Part shown: in pieces, positions 12,745 to 26,502 of the stretch | How positions within the stretch are numbered: the stretch's first letter is position 1 | Layout: each line of letters opens with the position of its first letter | DNA from: Flaccisagitta enflata | Lineage: Eukaryota > Chaetognatha > Sagittoidea > Aphragmophora | DNA: 64,000 nt | Direction of reading: 5' to 3' | Assembly: GCA_965153355.1 (NCBI GenBank) | Contig: OZ231126.1 | Coordinates: forward strand, 45,694,001-45,758,000 | Made by a program: the position numbers and the translations under genes | Notes under the pieces: generated by a model | What the model saw: only the letters and a program-made list of their open reading frames with translations | What the model was told of the DNA's origin: nothing | Database searches by the model: none

Positions 12745-13190
12745 CATCCAAAGATCGCACATGGTTAGCGGTACCCGATGCCCTGCTTGGAGTGATTAGC
12801 CAAAGAAGTGGAGTGAGAACAGGGCAGCGGCCCTAAAGCGCCGATGTCTTGTAGGACACAGGGTCGAATTTCCATACGTACTGAGAGGATATATTTGAGG
12901 GCTTAGAAGCAATTTCCCATGGCCATGCTATTCAATGGGAATTTTATATTTTTTTTTCATTTTATCAATGTTCTATGTTTTTTTTTTTTACTTTTTTGTA
13001 AGATTTCTTTGTTATTCAATGGGAAGTTTGCATTATATCAATTTTCCATGTAATTCAATGGAAATTTGAGGCTTGAGAAGCTTCGAGGGGGGGGGGACAG
13101 ACGTTTGAACGGACGTACGGACGGACGTATGGAAATTACCCCCTGTGTCCTACAGTACATTGGCCCTTTGGGGGCTTGAACGTTCCATTG
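12745..13190 (+). mobile_element. Family C element
   Basis: Head with AGCGGTACCCGATGCCCTGC (12766), then a foldback core: GGCCCTAAAGCGCCGATGTC and GTAGGACACAGGG, inverted as CCCTGTGTCCTACAG at 13141 and GGCCCTTTGGGG. The middle has GTTATTCAATGGGAAGTTTG-type units. Confidence 0.6.
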
Positions 13191-13288
13191 GGCAACTCAA
13201 TGAGTCATCCTCATGATTCTTGAAAGGACGTAATATACCATCATAGGGGAGGATGGATGGTTAGTAGGAATGATGAACCAACCTTTAT

Positions 13289-13332
13289 AACTGACTGCGT
13301 GCCTGTGTCCGTTGGTCCGTTGGTCGGTAACG
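13289..13332 (+). mobile_element. Family A fragment
   Basis: Only the end is left: a decayed GACTGCGTGCCTGTGTC followed by GTTGGTCCGTTGGTCGGTAA. Confidence 0.3.
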
Positions 13333-14055
13333 CAAACATGGAGCACCTTCTAGGACTACATGACCTTATTTGTCATGCATGGATCGCGATGTGTAACCGC
13401 AAACAATGGATAGGTCACTAACAGTGAATGATTTGTTCACCTCAGTTTGATATCTACGGAGGTAGCATGATCCGGATCAAATTAACGTGGTGTAAGCAAG
13501 GAACGACCCAAGCGGTGGATGGACGACAGCAGAATTCCCAGGCGTACACTGATGTTATGAAGAGAAAACACATAGGATAGATTTTTAGCAACTGTGTGCC
13601 AACATGCCATCACTGTATTATGGTCTATCAGTTTACGCGTCTATCAGTAGCAGAGAAAAAGGAATGCGTTTTTTTTTTTGCGGACGAGAGAGCAGGGACA
13701 TCAAACCCACATCCACACTCCATGACCCCCCCCCCCCCCCAACACTTACACAAACACTCGTTGGCACTCTTTTTAACTTGCGCTTACGAAATGACATACG
13801 GGCCAAAAGACGGATGATCAAAGCCTTCTTTTTAGTTGCCAGTCCGAGATAGAAGATGCAAAACATAAGAATAGTGGTTCCTAGGGGATTACTTTGATTT
13901 AGCGCCTGATTTCTCTTGACATTGCTGATCAATGGTGGGGGCGCTCGTTTCTTTTCAAAATTCGTTATCCTGTAAAACCCCGCTGAGTGCGTCGGTCTTG
14001 ACCTGAACAAGGAGGGAGCAAAATTAGAAATCATTACATAGTCCAATGTTTGAAT

Positions 14056-14216
14056 AACAAGGTCATGTGTGGCTGGGCAGGGGCTGTATTATCACCAGGG
14101 CATTTGGGCAATGAGGACAAAGAGCGCAAAAAAATGAAAATGTACAACTAATACAGTTGCCACCTGCCAGTAGGACGAACAAAACTGGGTGAAGAGATGT
14201 GTAGCATGCGACTTAA
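14056..14216 (-). mobile_element. Family A element, decayed
   Basis: ACAAGGTCATGTGTGGCTGG at the start, GGGCAGGGGC as in other copies, and GTAGCATGCGACTTAAAAA at the end. Most of the tetranucleotide run is gone. Confidence 0.4.
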
Positions 14217-14481
14217 AAATAACTAGATTGCTAGCAGACAAAAAATTGCGAAATGAGGTCTCAGCATGTTGGGTCAATCAAATGGAAAAATGTACCTTTT
14301 ATGGCCCCAGAGGAAGGATGCAGGGAGTAACGAATTTGATTTGAAATATATTTTATAATTGAAAATAATATTTATAATAATAAATCTAATTATATTGAAC
14401 AAAAAATTAAATACAATCTTTTGAAATTTTGTTTTTAAAAAACAAATACATTTTTTAACATAGTTTAAAGTTTAATTTTAC

Positions 14482-14980
14482 ACACTTATACACAAAATAG
14501 GTAAAGAGCTCACTCTGTTGGCTTTGATCTAACTCACTGTTACTAAACAGCATGCTGTAAACAACAACTGGTTGTAAAAATTACAGCCGGCTGTCATCAT
14601 ATAAAGTCGATAAAAATCCAACTGAAATAAAATAGAATGTGATTGGCATATTCATAATCCTGATGAAATATTGAGAAATTTGACATGTCACACTTAACGC
14701 TTTTTATAAGAAATAATCTTTTAATATTATATTTTAACTTTATTAAACATTGATATAAAAGTATATGTTGTTATACATCAAACTTGTCAGAATTTCACTA
14801 GGATTCCGAATTTGCTGGTCTTGATCTATTTGGTGTAAGTTGAATTTTTGCAGACTTTGTAGCATGACACCCGACTGTTATTTTTACGACCAGTTGTTCA
14901 CAGACTGCTGTTTGATAACAGTAGATTGGATCAAAGCCAACAGAGTGAGCTCTCTACCTATTTTGTTTTGTCTACTGACT
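14482..14980. mobile_element. Foldback element around GAGCTCACTCTGTTGG
   Basis: ACAAAATAGGTAAAGAGCTC (14491) pairs with the complement ending near 14970. Pairing continues through CTTTGATC, CTGTTA and CAACTGGTYGTAAAAA to a centre near 14730. Confidence 0.65.
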
Positions 14981-16500
14981 GTATATATCTTGCTTTGTCC
15001 ATCTATTGATGAATACATATATTGATAGATCCTTTAAAAATTCTTTTATTTTTTAATTTTTTAATTTTTTAATTTTTTATTTTATTACTCCTGCTTAAGT
15101 ATTCTAGAGACCACAAATATTGCCTATGCCAACTTACAAATATCTGAAAAAGCTATGATTATTATCAAGTATAGAATTTTAATTATTAGGTTTATCAAAA
15201 AGTGATAACCCTACTAAGTTTATATTAATAGATTCTAATATGAAATGATTAAATATTAAACAGTTTGATTTGGTTTAAGAATAAATTTCAATTTTAAATA
15301 AAATAGGGATTATGATTCAAGTTATATTAAGTACTGAGTTAAGTTTAACAAAACCATACACTCCCCACTCCCCACAATTTTACATTAAAGTAGATTGTAA
15401 TTACAAAGCTCAAAAAGACGATTGAATTTAAAAGTAGGTATACTTTTGAAGCTAATGTACAGTTTGAAAGGAAAATATAATTTATGTTTAACAATAAGCA
15501 ATAAAAAACATTAAATACTACACGATTAAATCTAGCTATATTGTAAACTTATATCAAATTCTCATATCTCTACTTATTATTGAAAAACATAAATTCAAGT
15601 ATTTTAATCTTAATTATAATCATTTTTAATCTAATTCAATTTACTAAATCTATTTATATTAGATCAAAAAAAAAATATTTGCATTGATAACTGCACCCCT
15701 CCTCTGCAACAGCTCTCAACTTTTTAAGATTTGTTCGCACAATTCATACATGCAATAACTTTCACTATAAAGTGTACACACATGCACATCAAACCAGTCA
15801 CGCATTTTTCAAGAACAACACCTACATTTTAAATTACCTCTTTTAGACGCGAAAAGAAACCACCGAAACGTGATGCATCAATGGGGTGGTACTGTCCCAG
15901 CTTCTTTCCTTGTGAACTCTCATCTTGATGTTATGACGTCATATTTGTTCTAGCCACCAAACGAAGATGACGGGGACGCTCACGAAGGTCGCAGGAATGG
16001 TCGTTATTTTCCATTTTAGTTCAGGCTCTTCCCAATGCGCACAGCTGATCGTCCCTCAGTGAGGTTGATTGAAAACGAAGAAAAGCCAGTTGCGCGTAAA
16101 CAAATGAGCGACCCAGAGTAATCATTAGGATACTTGATTGTTAGTCACATTAATTATCAAGTAACTATGAGGGTCCCCTCTCCGTCCTGGACCCTGACGC
16201 CATTTACAATGAGAAACCAACTCATGGCTTCGTAGAAGGAGCTTGTTACTCCAGCAAATCAAAAGAGTTTATCCTGAATTTTCCAGGCCAATCACGAGAA
16301 ACTAAATTTCATTCGTGACGCGTTAAGCAAACCTTAAGCCCCCCTGCGCTGCATCGGCTGTGCTGCACAACCGGTCAAATAGTTCTGTTATGACCTTTTT
16401 AAAGACGCCAAATTAATTGTTATCGGCGCGGGGATTAGCTTTTGAGCAGGCAAAACCCCGAAAAAACCGGTCATTCAAAGGATATTAACAAAAACGACTT
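14980..16500. other. AT-rich then ordinary unique sequence, no gene seen
   Basis: 14980-15690 is AT-rich with short TTTTTAA runs. 15700-16500 has normal composition and only short frames. No coding motif or repeat is recognised. Confidence 0.5.
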
Positions 16501-16501
16501 C

Positions 16502-16592
16502 CTGCGAAGCCCCACCGATTTTGGCCGTCTGCTGCTTTAACAGTCTATAGAATGAGTTGTCCCACGCTCCTCGACCGTTCGACAGCATCCCT
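16502..16592. repeat. Dispersed repeat, copy 2
   Basis: Direct-orientation partner of 12593-12694. It lacks about ten bases near the middle and is followed by a CT tract. Confidence 0.6.
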
Positions 16593-16600
16593 ACATTATG

Positions 16601-16602
<2 letters not shown>

Positions 16603-16658
<56 letters not shown>
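16603..16658. repeat. (CT)n microsatellite
   Basis: About 56 bp right after a dispersed repeat. Confidence 0.9.
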
Positions 16659-16664
<6 letters not shown>

Positions 16665-16881
16665 TGCGTTTCAAGATGATTTACTCAAATCCATGAAAGT
16701 TTAAAAAGACAGTCTTGTAGCGTTTGCGCCTCCTTGTTGTCCTTGCCGGCGTCCTGAAGCTGGTTTGGCCTTTTCTCCAGCGACTTTCATTTTTCTCTTT
16801 TTCCTTTATTTCTCCTCTTTTGTATCGATTTTCTTTTCCCCGCAAATCAGGAACAACCAAAAACAAGAACAGTATTAACGA

Positions 16882-17108
<227 letters not shown>

Positions 17109-17522
17109 ACAACATTGAAACAATGTGTACATCCCTTTTATGGGCCAAAACCCAAATTTCAGTGACTGAAAACATGGCTATCATAGTCAAGATGTTGGCG
17201 TAGGATGCCAAAATCTGACAATCTTACATTTGTGCAGTATTGAGATGAAAACTGGGAGAATATTTTGAATTGAAGGCCGCCGCGTGACTCCATAATCATG
17301 AAATAGAACTCAGGAAATTGGCAGGACATGACAGCCAGCCTCAGACTTACATGGATCCTGTTGTTTTTGTCTTCTCTTCATGATCATGAAATGGAACACA
17401 GGAAAGTGCCAGTTTCAGACTTACATTGGTCCTGTTGTTGCCGCCCACCTCTTCTTTCTTGCCCAACCTAGTGTTCTATTTTCCGCCAGTTTGCTCTCTC
17501 AATCTCACTGGTTTTCTTTTTT

Positions 17523-18037
<515 letters not shown>

Positions 18038-18521
18038 ATCGGTTGGAGAGCCATAGGTGATAAATTTACTTGTTATCGTCGACCATCTTAGAGCTTCGAC
18101 GAGTCGCCACTTGAGACTTCCGCCACTCGACTCGCTCGGGACTGACGAACGCCTCTGATTGGTCAAATCATCAAAGAGTGCTAAATGGTGATTGGACGAG
18201 GAGGAAATGGAGGCTGGAAGGTAAGGGGGAAAATCTCCCGAAATGTCAATCGAATGAGGTCCGTTCTAACGTTAAGATGGTTACAGATGAGGTTAGAGAT
18301 AGTCTGAATGTACTTACATTTCCTCTCTTTCAATCCCATCCCGTTCCCATATATCTCACTCTGTCTATTTATCTGTCTTTTGAACTGTCCCTGAATCCGT
18401 CTCTCTGTTTATTGGAAACTTCCTCACTTAGCGACAAATGACGACGTAAAAGTTTGGATCAAGCACTTGCTTTGTTGTGATACTTAGATGCATTTATTTG
18501 TAGTAGACATTAGATAATTAT

Positions 18522-18730
18522 CAACAAGTGACGCGGGGTCACAATATCGTTGCGGACGGGTGGGTAGGGGCATCCAACCCCCTTCCACACCCCAACTCCC
18601 CCACTCACATGCGCAAAAAGCATCTAAAGCGCTCGTTTCCGAACTTTTCAACTCGTGGTCACGGACCGACGGACCGACGGACTGACGGACAGACAAAGCC
18701 TCTTGTAGAGTTGCGTGTCCGCAACTAAAA
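18522..18730 (-). mobile_element. Family A element, diverged
   Basis: GTTGCGGACGGGTGGGTAGG near the start, CGGACCGACGGACC run (18661-18690) and GTTGCGTGTCCGCAACT with AAAAA at the end. A decayed relative of its body occurs at 13676-13800. Confidence 0.5.
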
Positions 18731-20110
18731 ATGAGTAAAAGTTATTTGAACTTAGAAGCGTTACGATTAATGATAGGGTCCTAACTTCAGGCGGTTTTTT
18801 TTGGAGTTGGAGTTGGAGTTTGGAGCACAAGAAATACATTAGAGATAAGGTCCTTACCTTCCATCTTACACTTTTGGAAGGTCAAAATAAGGGCGGGGAT
18901 GATTCCACCACGGAGGTCAAAGGTCGAGGGGTCACAAGGGGACCCCCTGTAGGGGGTCAAAATTTCAAAATGGGAATTTTTCTATTCTGAAAGCAGATTT
19001 GGATTCTCCTCAAAAAAGTAGCTGAAGAATCTACTTTTCTTTTTTTAATTTTTTTTTTTTAAGTAGGTCAAAAAGGGGGTCAAAGGTCATAAATGACCCA
19101 AAAATCGACCCTTCAAACCATTTTTGGGAAAAAGTTTCAAAATTTGAAAAATACAATTCTGACTGCAGATTTGGATTCCTCTAAAAAAGAACCAAATATA
19201 AATTCTTCTTTGTTTTTCTGTTGATTATAAGAAGTAGGTAAAAGATGGGATCAAAGGTTGCAAAAAAAACCTTAAATTTGCGTAATATTCCAAAACGAGA
19301 AATTAGGCACAAAAGCAACTGGCTAGCATTTCAAGAAAAGCAAAATGAAAAATTGGGTAAGTCCATATATAGGGGGGGTCATACAGGGTTGATTTTAGAA
19401 GTTCCTTATGGAACTCTGGAATCTGGGGGTTGATTGTGTGTAGAAAAGGTTAGAAAAATTTCGGGTATCTTCCTTTTGAGGAAAAATAATCCAATTTTTA
19501 TCAAAAATAAAGTATCCGATAAGCGAACATCGCAAAAATTGTGAAAATTGCAAAGGTAGATGCCATTGGTAGTAGCCATCAGGACACTACAAAACATTCA
19601 TTTTTGGTTTAGATGATGTATTTTTGCCTTACCCTTACCATTTATGGTTGCAATAAGGCTTTCAATGCAAGATTTTTCTCATTTTAAGAACTTTATAGAT
19701 AATGCCGTTAAGCCAAAAATAAGCAAAAATCAAAGAAATTATAAAAATCTTTAAAAATGGATAAAATTGTTCAGCCTGTTGTGTGATAGAAAAAATTGTT
19801 CCTGATTATTCTAAAGAATAAGTATTCTTGTTATTCTAAGATTCCTTTCCCTTGCATGTTAAAAAATAACATTTTTTATCCACAGAATGACTGCAAAAAA
19901 AGGCAAAAATAAGCAAAATAGATAAAAATTGCAAAAATCAGTGCTAAAGCTTCTTCCTCCAGGATCTGGCATGGGTCTTTTACCTAAGTTTTTTCTGTTT
20001 TTTTTCAGAGTTTATTTGTTTTGTTTTTTTTTTCAAATCAATGTTTGCACCTACACAAATATAGGTAGGGCTTTATGGTCAAACTAGAAACCAGTTCAAT
20101 GAAACGGCTG

Positions 20111-20564
20111 ATTTTTGAGCAGCGGCCCCAAAGGGGATAAAGGTCTGTAGAACACAGGGGGACTTTCATTTATTGGTTTGCTCATTCGTCCTTCCATCTG
20201 TTTGTCCCCCTCCAGGCCCTCTTAGGCCTGAAATCTGCCCTCTCAGACCTTGAATCTGTCTTCTCAGGCCTGGAATCGGCCCTCTCAGGCCTGAAACCTG
20301 TCCTCTCAGGCCTTAATCTGCCCTCTCCAATTCAAGGCCTGAGAGGCCAGATTTCCGGCCTGCGAGGGCAGATTTCAGGCCTGAGAGGGCAGATTTCAGG
20401 CCTGAGAGGGCCTGGGGGGGACTGATGGATGGACAGACAAACAACAAACAAACAAAAGTCCCCCTGTGTTCTACAGGACTTCATCCCTATCAGTGCCACT
20501 TCCTTGCTTCCTCTCATTCCGATTCACAACCATGCAAAGCAGGGCAATGGGTATCGCTGACCAC
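20111..20564 (-). mobile_element. Family C element with a 21-bp minisatellite core
   Basis: GAGCAGCGGCCCCAAAGGGG (20117) starts it and the head GGCAATGGGTATCGCTGACC (20545) ends it. The core repeats TCAGGCCTGAAATCTGCCCTC first in one and then in the other orientation, so it forms a long hairpin. It is inside the loop of a larger inverted repeat. Confidence 0.6.
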
Positions 20565-20567
20565 ATA

Positions 20568-21556
20568 CAGGGTGTTTCACGCGTTTTGAGGTTTAAAGAA
20601 TCGACATAGCTTTTCTCCTAGAAAAGCTATTCCAATTCTGAAAAAAGGTCTGAATAGATCTTGAAGTGCAGTTTTTTTATGTCACCAATTTTTTGTATTT
20701 GCTCTTTTTAGCTTGGGAGCTACGGGAGTTTAAAGTAAACAACATTATCCAGTTAACTAACCACGGTAAAGAAAAAAATGGACAACTTCTTTTACTAGTT
20801 TCTGGTCAACTATTGGCCTGAACTACAAAAAATCCATGACTGTTTAAAAGCTCCCCAAAAAATCTTCAAAACGCGACGTTGCAGGACATTGTAGCTTCAT
20901 TCATTTAGAAATGGCAGATTAAAGAAAAAAATCACAAATTGAAAAAAATGCTCCTTTCAATTTTTTTTTCCATCAAGAAATTTTACTCTTTTCGTTTTTG
21001 TCAATTACGAACTCAGGATTGTCTTAGCTACTCGATATCCATGAGCAAATTAAAGAGTCATGAATTTTCTATAAAATGGAGCCAAGAACAAATTTCCAAC
21101 TTAATTTGTTCAATTTGTACAATAAAGATAGCCCATGAAAATCAGGTGTTACTGACTTTCCAAATTCTTGACCACCTGTCTTCATTCTTCTGCCATTTCT
21201 AAATGGATAGAGATAAGACAACCAGCAAGTTCTCATTGGAAAGATCTTTCACAGAGCTTCAAGATAATCATGGATTTTGCTATGTTTTTCTTATTGCTTG
21301 GAATTGAAACGCTAACAAACAAGTAGTTTCCATTTTTTTTTTGCCATAATTATCCGGATTAAAGATGCATGCTGGATATGGTTGTTTTCTTCAAACTAAC
21401 ATAGTGGGCATATCTAAAAGCGCAGATATAAAAAATTGGTGACATAAAAAAACTGCACTTCAAGATCTATTCAGACCTTTTTTCAGAATTGGAATAACTT
21501 TTCAAGGAGAAAAGCTATGTCGATTCTTTAAACCTCAAAACGCGTGAAACACCCTG
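20568..21556. mobile_element. Foldback element with TA|CAGGGTGTTTCACGCG ends
   Basis: Terminal inverted repeats of about 130 bp start CAGGGTGTTTCACGCGTTTT at 20568 and close at 21556, with TA on each side. A second inner inverted pair surrounds GAAATGGCAG (20908) and its complement (21190). No intact transposase frame, so a Tc1/mariner-like MITE is the likeliest class. Confidence 0.7.
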
Positions 21557-21959
21557 TATAGCCCTTGGGCGACTTGTTAACCACTTAGAACTTGAGCAAA
21601 TGAAGAAGCAAACATGAAAAAATGTGCACATTTTGAATAAAAACAATGTAAACAAATACAACGAAATGACTGAGCGGGAGCTGTTTCAGCTAACCAAAAC
21701 CTCATTTATTGAGTAAAAGTTTTTAAAAATCCATTAGCTATGCAAAAAAAACATATGAGTCACTTGGATCAGAACATTTAAAATTGTCTTTTATAGAATT
21801 ATAGTTTAAAATCATAACACTAAAAAAGGTAATAAAAAGACTTATTTTTTGAACAAATTATGTAAAGAAAATCAAAATGTTCAATCTTATGACTAATGAC
21901 TGTCTTGCCTTTTAATGCTCTTTCAAAGAGATAGTCAAGAAATGGGTTGGAATTTGCCC

Positions 21960-22190
21960 AGACCAGCATGATTGTGATCACACCCCCATGCCATAAATGG
22001 TTTCACAGAAACAGTTACCAAAAAATTGATATCCCAGCTCAAGGAGTTTGGTTGGAGTCTGTCTCCACTTTGACTGCATGAGGTGCATTTGGAGGATATT
22101 TGCCCTCTTTGGCACAAAAGTTAACCCCCCCCCCTTTCCTCTGTTGCTGCAAGATAAACCCTGCTGATGAAATGTCTTTGACTGCACTGG
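21960..22190 (-). pseudogene. Possible relic of a NADAR-like (YbiA) domain
   Basis: The minus-strand frame includes SKWRQTPTKLLELG and, 15 residues on, CETIYGMGV. NADAR domains end with a KF-x-QNP-x4-LL-x2-TG segment followed by an E...D-x-x-WGxG segment, and the order and spacing here are similar. There is no ATG, the Trp is Tyr, and the frame stops at once after GMGV, so it would be a broken copy. NADAR proteins act on ADP-ribose-related N-glycosidic bonds. The match is short and made by eye, and chance is a real alternative. Confidence 0.22.
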
Positions 22191-23805
22191 TGTTGTGGAC
22201 CTAAGTTCAAAGCTGCTTCAAAGGTTGACTGGGAATCAACCAAGTTGACAGAGCTACCTTTCACTTTGGACTGAACTACTTGCTATCAAAAAGAAATACC
22301 TCATTGCCCATGCCAGACCCAGTGCAGTGGAAAGGGCCATCATCTGTCTCTGAGGCTTCTGCTGCTGTGGTTGCACAAGAAGCTAGGGAAGGTTTCATCT
22401 CAGAATGATGAATGAGATTATTGAAAAATAGTAAATGAGGTCTTGGTGACTTTGCACAAATCCCGCTCATTTACTTTTTTACCTTCATTGCATTTTATTT
22501 TCTTTTTGACTGGTTACTGAGGTCTTGGTGATCTAGCACAGAAAGCGCTCTTTACAATTTCTTTTCAATTAATTTTCAAATTAAATTGCTTAATTTTTGT
22601 CCGCTTTTGATGGAATTGCCTTAGTGGTTAAAGATTTTGTCAAACTGGTTTCTAGTTTGACCATGAAGCCCTACCCATATTTGTGTAGGTGCAACATTGA
22701 TTTGAAAGAAAAAAAAAACAAATAAACTCTGAAAAAAAAACAGAAAAAAAATTAAGTAAAACACCCATGCCAGGTTGCAAGTCCTGGAGGAAGAAGCTTG
22801 AGCACTGATTTTTGCAATTTTTATTGATTTTGCTTATTTTCGCCTTTTTTTGCAAATATTCTATGGATAAAAAATGATATTTTTTAACATGCAAGGGAAA
22901 GAATATTAGAATAACAAGAATACTGATTCAAACAAACATCTTTAGAATAATCAGGAAAATTTTTTTCTATTGTACAACCGGCTGAACGATTTTATCCATT
23001 TTTAAAAATTTTTATAATTTCTTTGATTTTTGCTTATTATTCGCTCAAGGGCATTATGTATAAAGCTCTGAAAATGAGAAAAATCTTGCATTAAAAGCCT
23101 AATTATCACCATAAATGGTAAGGGTAAGGCAAAAATACATCATCTAAACCAAAAATGAATGTTTTGTAGTGTCCTGATGGCTACTACCAATGGCCTCTAT
23201 CCTAGCAATTTTCGCGATTTTTTTTTATTTTCGCGATTTTCGCCTATCGGATACCTCATTTTTGATCAAAAATGGATTATTTTTCCTTAAAAGGGAGATA
23301 CCCAAAAAATTTTCTAACCTTTTCTACACACAACCAACCCTCAGATTCCAGAGTTCCATAAGGAATTTCCAAAATCAACCCTGCATGACCCCCCCCTAAG
23401 GAGGAAGGTCAACAAAAGAACACTTGTGACAAAGATCCGCCGATGACCCGGACCCCCTGTCACAAAACGTCCTTGGTGGAATCATTGCACTCAACGGATG
23501 ACCTTGATAGTTTCCAAACTTGAACTACGCATACATAACTTGCTTTAACTCTTTGTGCATCTCAATCGCTCGCGAAGTTAGGACTCTATTAATGAACCAT
23601 TCATCCAAATGGCTTCATTCCCCCCCCCCCACCACCACCACCACAAAGATCTGGGCCTTGGCCTTGAAGACTAAAAACACAGCCTTGTGTCTCAAAATCC
23701 TGGCCTCAAACCAAGTCACAAGGCCTCAAATATCAGCCTTAGCACCCGAACTTTAAGCTTCTTTGAGAGTTCATGTCTTACAGAAAGACTCCATTGCGTA
23801 CTACA

Positions 23806-23842
23806 GGTCATCTGCCCCTCCGGGGCCGCTGCCCAAAAAGAG
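23806..23842 (+). mobile_element. Family C tail fragment
   Basis: Only GGGGCCGCTGCCCAAAAAG and a few bases before it remain. Confidence 0.4.
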
Positions 23843-24155
23843 TGTCGTAGATCTAACACCATACACACACGTACCTTCTTGGTTCGTTTCCGTCGCTTTC
23901 CATTTCTCGCCCATTTCACTTTCTCTTTCTTTCTGTTTCATTTTCCCTTTGAAATTCATTAATCATTTTCGGCGTTGCGACATTAAAAGGACGAAACTAA
24001 GCGGAACTTCGTCACTCGGGAATCAACCTAATAACAAAAACGAAAACCAAATAAAAGGTTGTCTTCCCCCATCTCTCTCTCTCTCTCTCGCACGCACTTT
24101 GTCTGTCTCGGTTACTGTCTGTATTTGCGCATATATGTATTAGTGTGTGGATATG

Positions 24156-24376
<221 letters not shown>

Positions 24377-24413
24377 AAATCCTCTGTCATAATTCTCCGT
24401 TATACCCATGACA

Positions 24414-24515
<102 letters not shown>

Positions 24516-24568
24516 TTTTGGGCTATAGAATCTGAGTGCAGCAAACGTTTCGATTGCACGTTGTTTTT

Positions 24569-24675
24569 AGTCGCGAGTTGTACCTCACCCTGTCCGTCCG
24601 TACGTTCATCCGTCCGTCTGTCCGTCCGTTCGTCCGTCCGTCCGTCCGTACGATCATCCGTCCGTCCTTCCATCG
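24569..24675 (+). mobile_element. Family A fragment with a GTCCGTCC array
   Basis: AGTCGCGAGTTGTAC at 24569, then a GTCC/GTAC run to 24668. The far end is not recognisable. Confidence 0.4.
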
Positions 24676-24923
24676 CAAACTTCTTTTTCTGCCTTTTTTT
24701 TTTCATTTCAGAAGATTTTAAGACTCATTCTAAATGTGTGCAAGACTTCGGAAGTGTCTTTTATCCCTTTTTTTTTTTTCTTTTTTTCTAATTTTGATCA
24801 GTTTGGATTGATTTGAATTCAATTGTCAAAAATGTTAGTTATGTACCTATTTCGAACCAAAGTCTACTATCCCATTCAATACACCTAAGTGAGGTTTACT
24901 ACTACCAAGTACCAATTACTAAC

Positions 24924-25026
<103 letters not shown>

Positions 25027-25273
25027 CTCATTGACTTTAAAAAGAAATATCCTCCCCAATAGCAGGGAAGAAACGAAAAGCACTAAGCGTGCAGAAACTT
25101 TTTAATCGTATTAATTAGGTTTCATTACCTAATTGTTTTCCCTCATGTTTCGAGCGAGAGAACCTGCACGCAGGTAGGCAAGAGAAGAGGATCGAAAGAG
25201 AGAGAAGAAGAGAAAGAGTTTCATTCAATTACACAAATTGACTTCCCTCATCAACTTCCGCGAGGGGCTTTTT

Positions 25274-25606
25274 AGATGCGTCCTCGCATCTCTATAGTAG
25301 GCTGTGTCGGTCGGTCGGTTGGTCGGTCGGTCGGTCGGTTGATTGGTAATGCATTCATTAAAAACATCAAAATCATGCATTTTTTCAACAGAAAAGTAGT
25401 TCTAACCCATTCATAAATGACATTCATTGATAATAAACATTCATTGATAAAAAAACATTCATTGATAAAAAACATTCATTGATAAAAAACATTCATTTTT
25501 AAAAAAACATTCATTCATGAAAAACATTCATTCATAAAAATACATTCATTCATAAAAAATATTCATTCAGAGAAGACGTATCGTTGGCCCACTTGGCCTT
25601 GTTTCT
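25274..25606 (+). mobile_element. Family B palindrome-ended element
   Basis: Starts with AGATGCGTCCTCGCATCT, then GTCGGTCGG repeats, and ends CACTTGGCCTTGTTT. The architecture matches family A but the terminal palindrome differs. The middle is a CATTCATT minisatellite. Confidence 0.5.
25350..25570 (+). repeat. 16-17-bp minisatellite AAAAAACATTCATTGAT
   Basis: About ten imperfect units built on CATTCATTSAT with A-rich linkers, inside the family B element. Confidence 0.65.
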
Positions 25607-25843
25607 CTCTCTCTCTCTCTAACCCGCAGCGTAATTTCTATATCCTGGCTGGCTTACCCAAATGGCCCGTCACAATGACGGTGATGACGGTGACAATGAT
25701 GGTGGCGTAAGCAATGACGGTGACAGTGACGGTGGCGATGACAGTGACGATGTAAGCTACGGTAGAAAATAAACTTCCTTGCACTCTCATCTGCTTTGAC
25801 CTTCCCCGATGCGGATGGTCTTTTTTAGGCCCGCATCAAAAGT

Positions 25844-25848
<5 letters not shown>

Positions 25849-25938
<90 letters not shown>
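25849..25938. repeat. (CT)n microsatellite
   Basis: About 90 bp, followed by a short ACCTAT run. Confidence 0.95.
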
Positions 25939-25942
<4 letters not shown>

Positions 25943-25989
25943 TACCTATACCTATACCTACCTATACCTGTTCGTCGATTGATGAAAAA

Positions 25990-26412
25990 AACCCTTTTTG
26001 GGCAGCGGCCCCGAAGGGGCCGATGACCTATGCTTTCACATATGCAGAAATTTCTCCCTTTTCAGTGTACCCCCCCCCCAAGCCTCAAGGCTCATATCTC
26101 AGCCTCAAGACCCAAATCCTAGCCTCCAGGCTCAAATCCTAGCCTGGAGGCTCAAATCCCAGCCTTGAGGCTCAAATCCCAGCCTTGAGGCTCAAATTCC
26201 AGCCTCGAGACTCAAATCCCAGCCTTGAGGCTCAAATCCCAGCCCCAAGGCTCAAATCCCAGCCTCAAGGCCCTAATTCCAGCCTTGAGGCTCAAATAAA
26301 AACAGCATAGGTCATCGGCTCCTTCGGAGCCGCTGCCCCTCTAACCACCTCACACCCACATAAACTCACATAGGGGCAACGGGTACCGCTGACCATCTAA
26401 CGCTTTTGCGAC
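25990..26412 (-). mobile_element. Family C element with a 20-bp minisatellite core
   Basis: GGGCAGCGGCCCCGAAGGGG at 26000, GACCTATGCTTT inverted at 26310, and the head GGGTACCGCTGACCATC at 26366. The core is about eleven units of CAAGGCTCAAATCCCAGCCT (26077-26305). Confidence 0.65.
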
Positions 26413-26502
26413 TATTTAATGTTTGGTGACATGTCGAAATGAACTCTAAGCAGGCCTGAAAATAGAGCGTGCCCGCGTGCCCGGTGCACGCAGTTCTGCT
26501 GC

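Larger units (their letters stand above)
18764..23597. repeat. 4.8-kb inverted repeat with nested elements in the loop
   Basis: Strong arms are 19370-20096 and 22639-23396. They pair over features such as GATGCCATTGGTAGTAGCC, CATTTTTGGTTTAGATGATG and TAGTTTGACCAT. Weaker pairing continues outward to ATTAATRRTAGGGTCCTAAC (18766) and its complement near 23590. The loop holds a family C element, a Tc1-type foldback and a possible gene relic. Confidence 0.75.
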
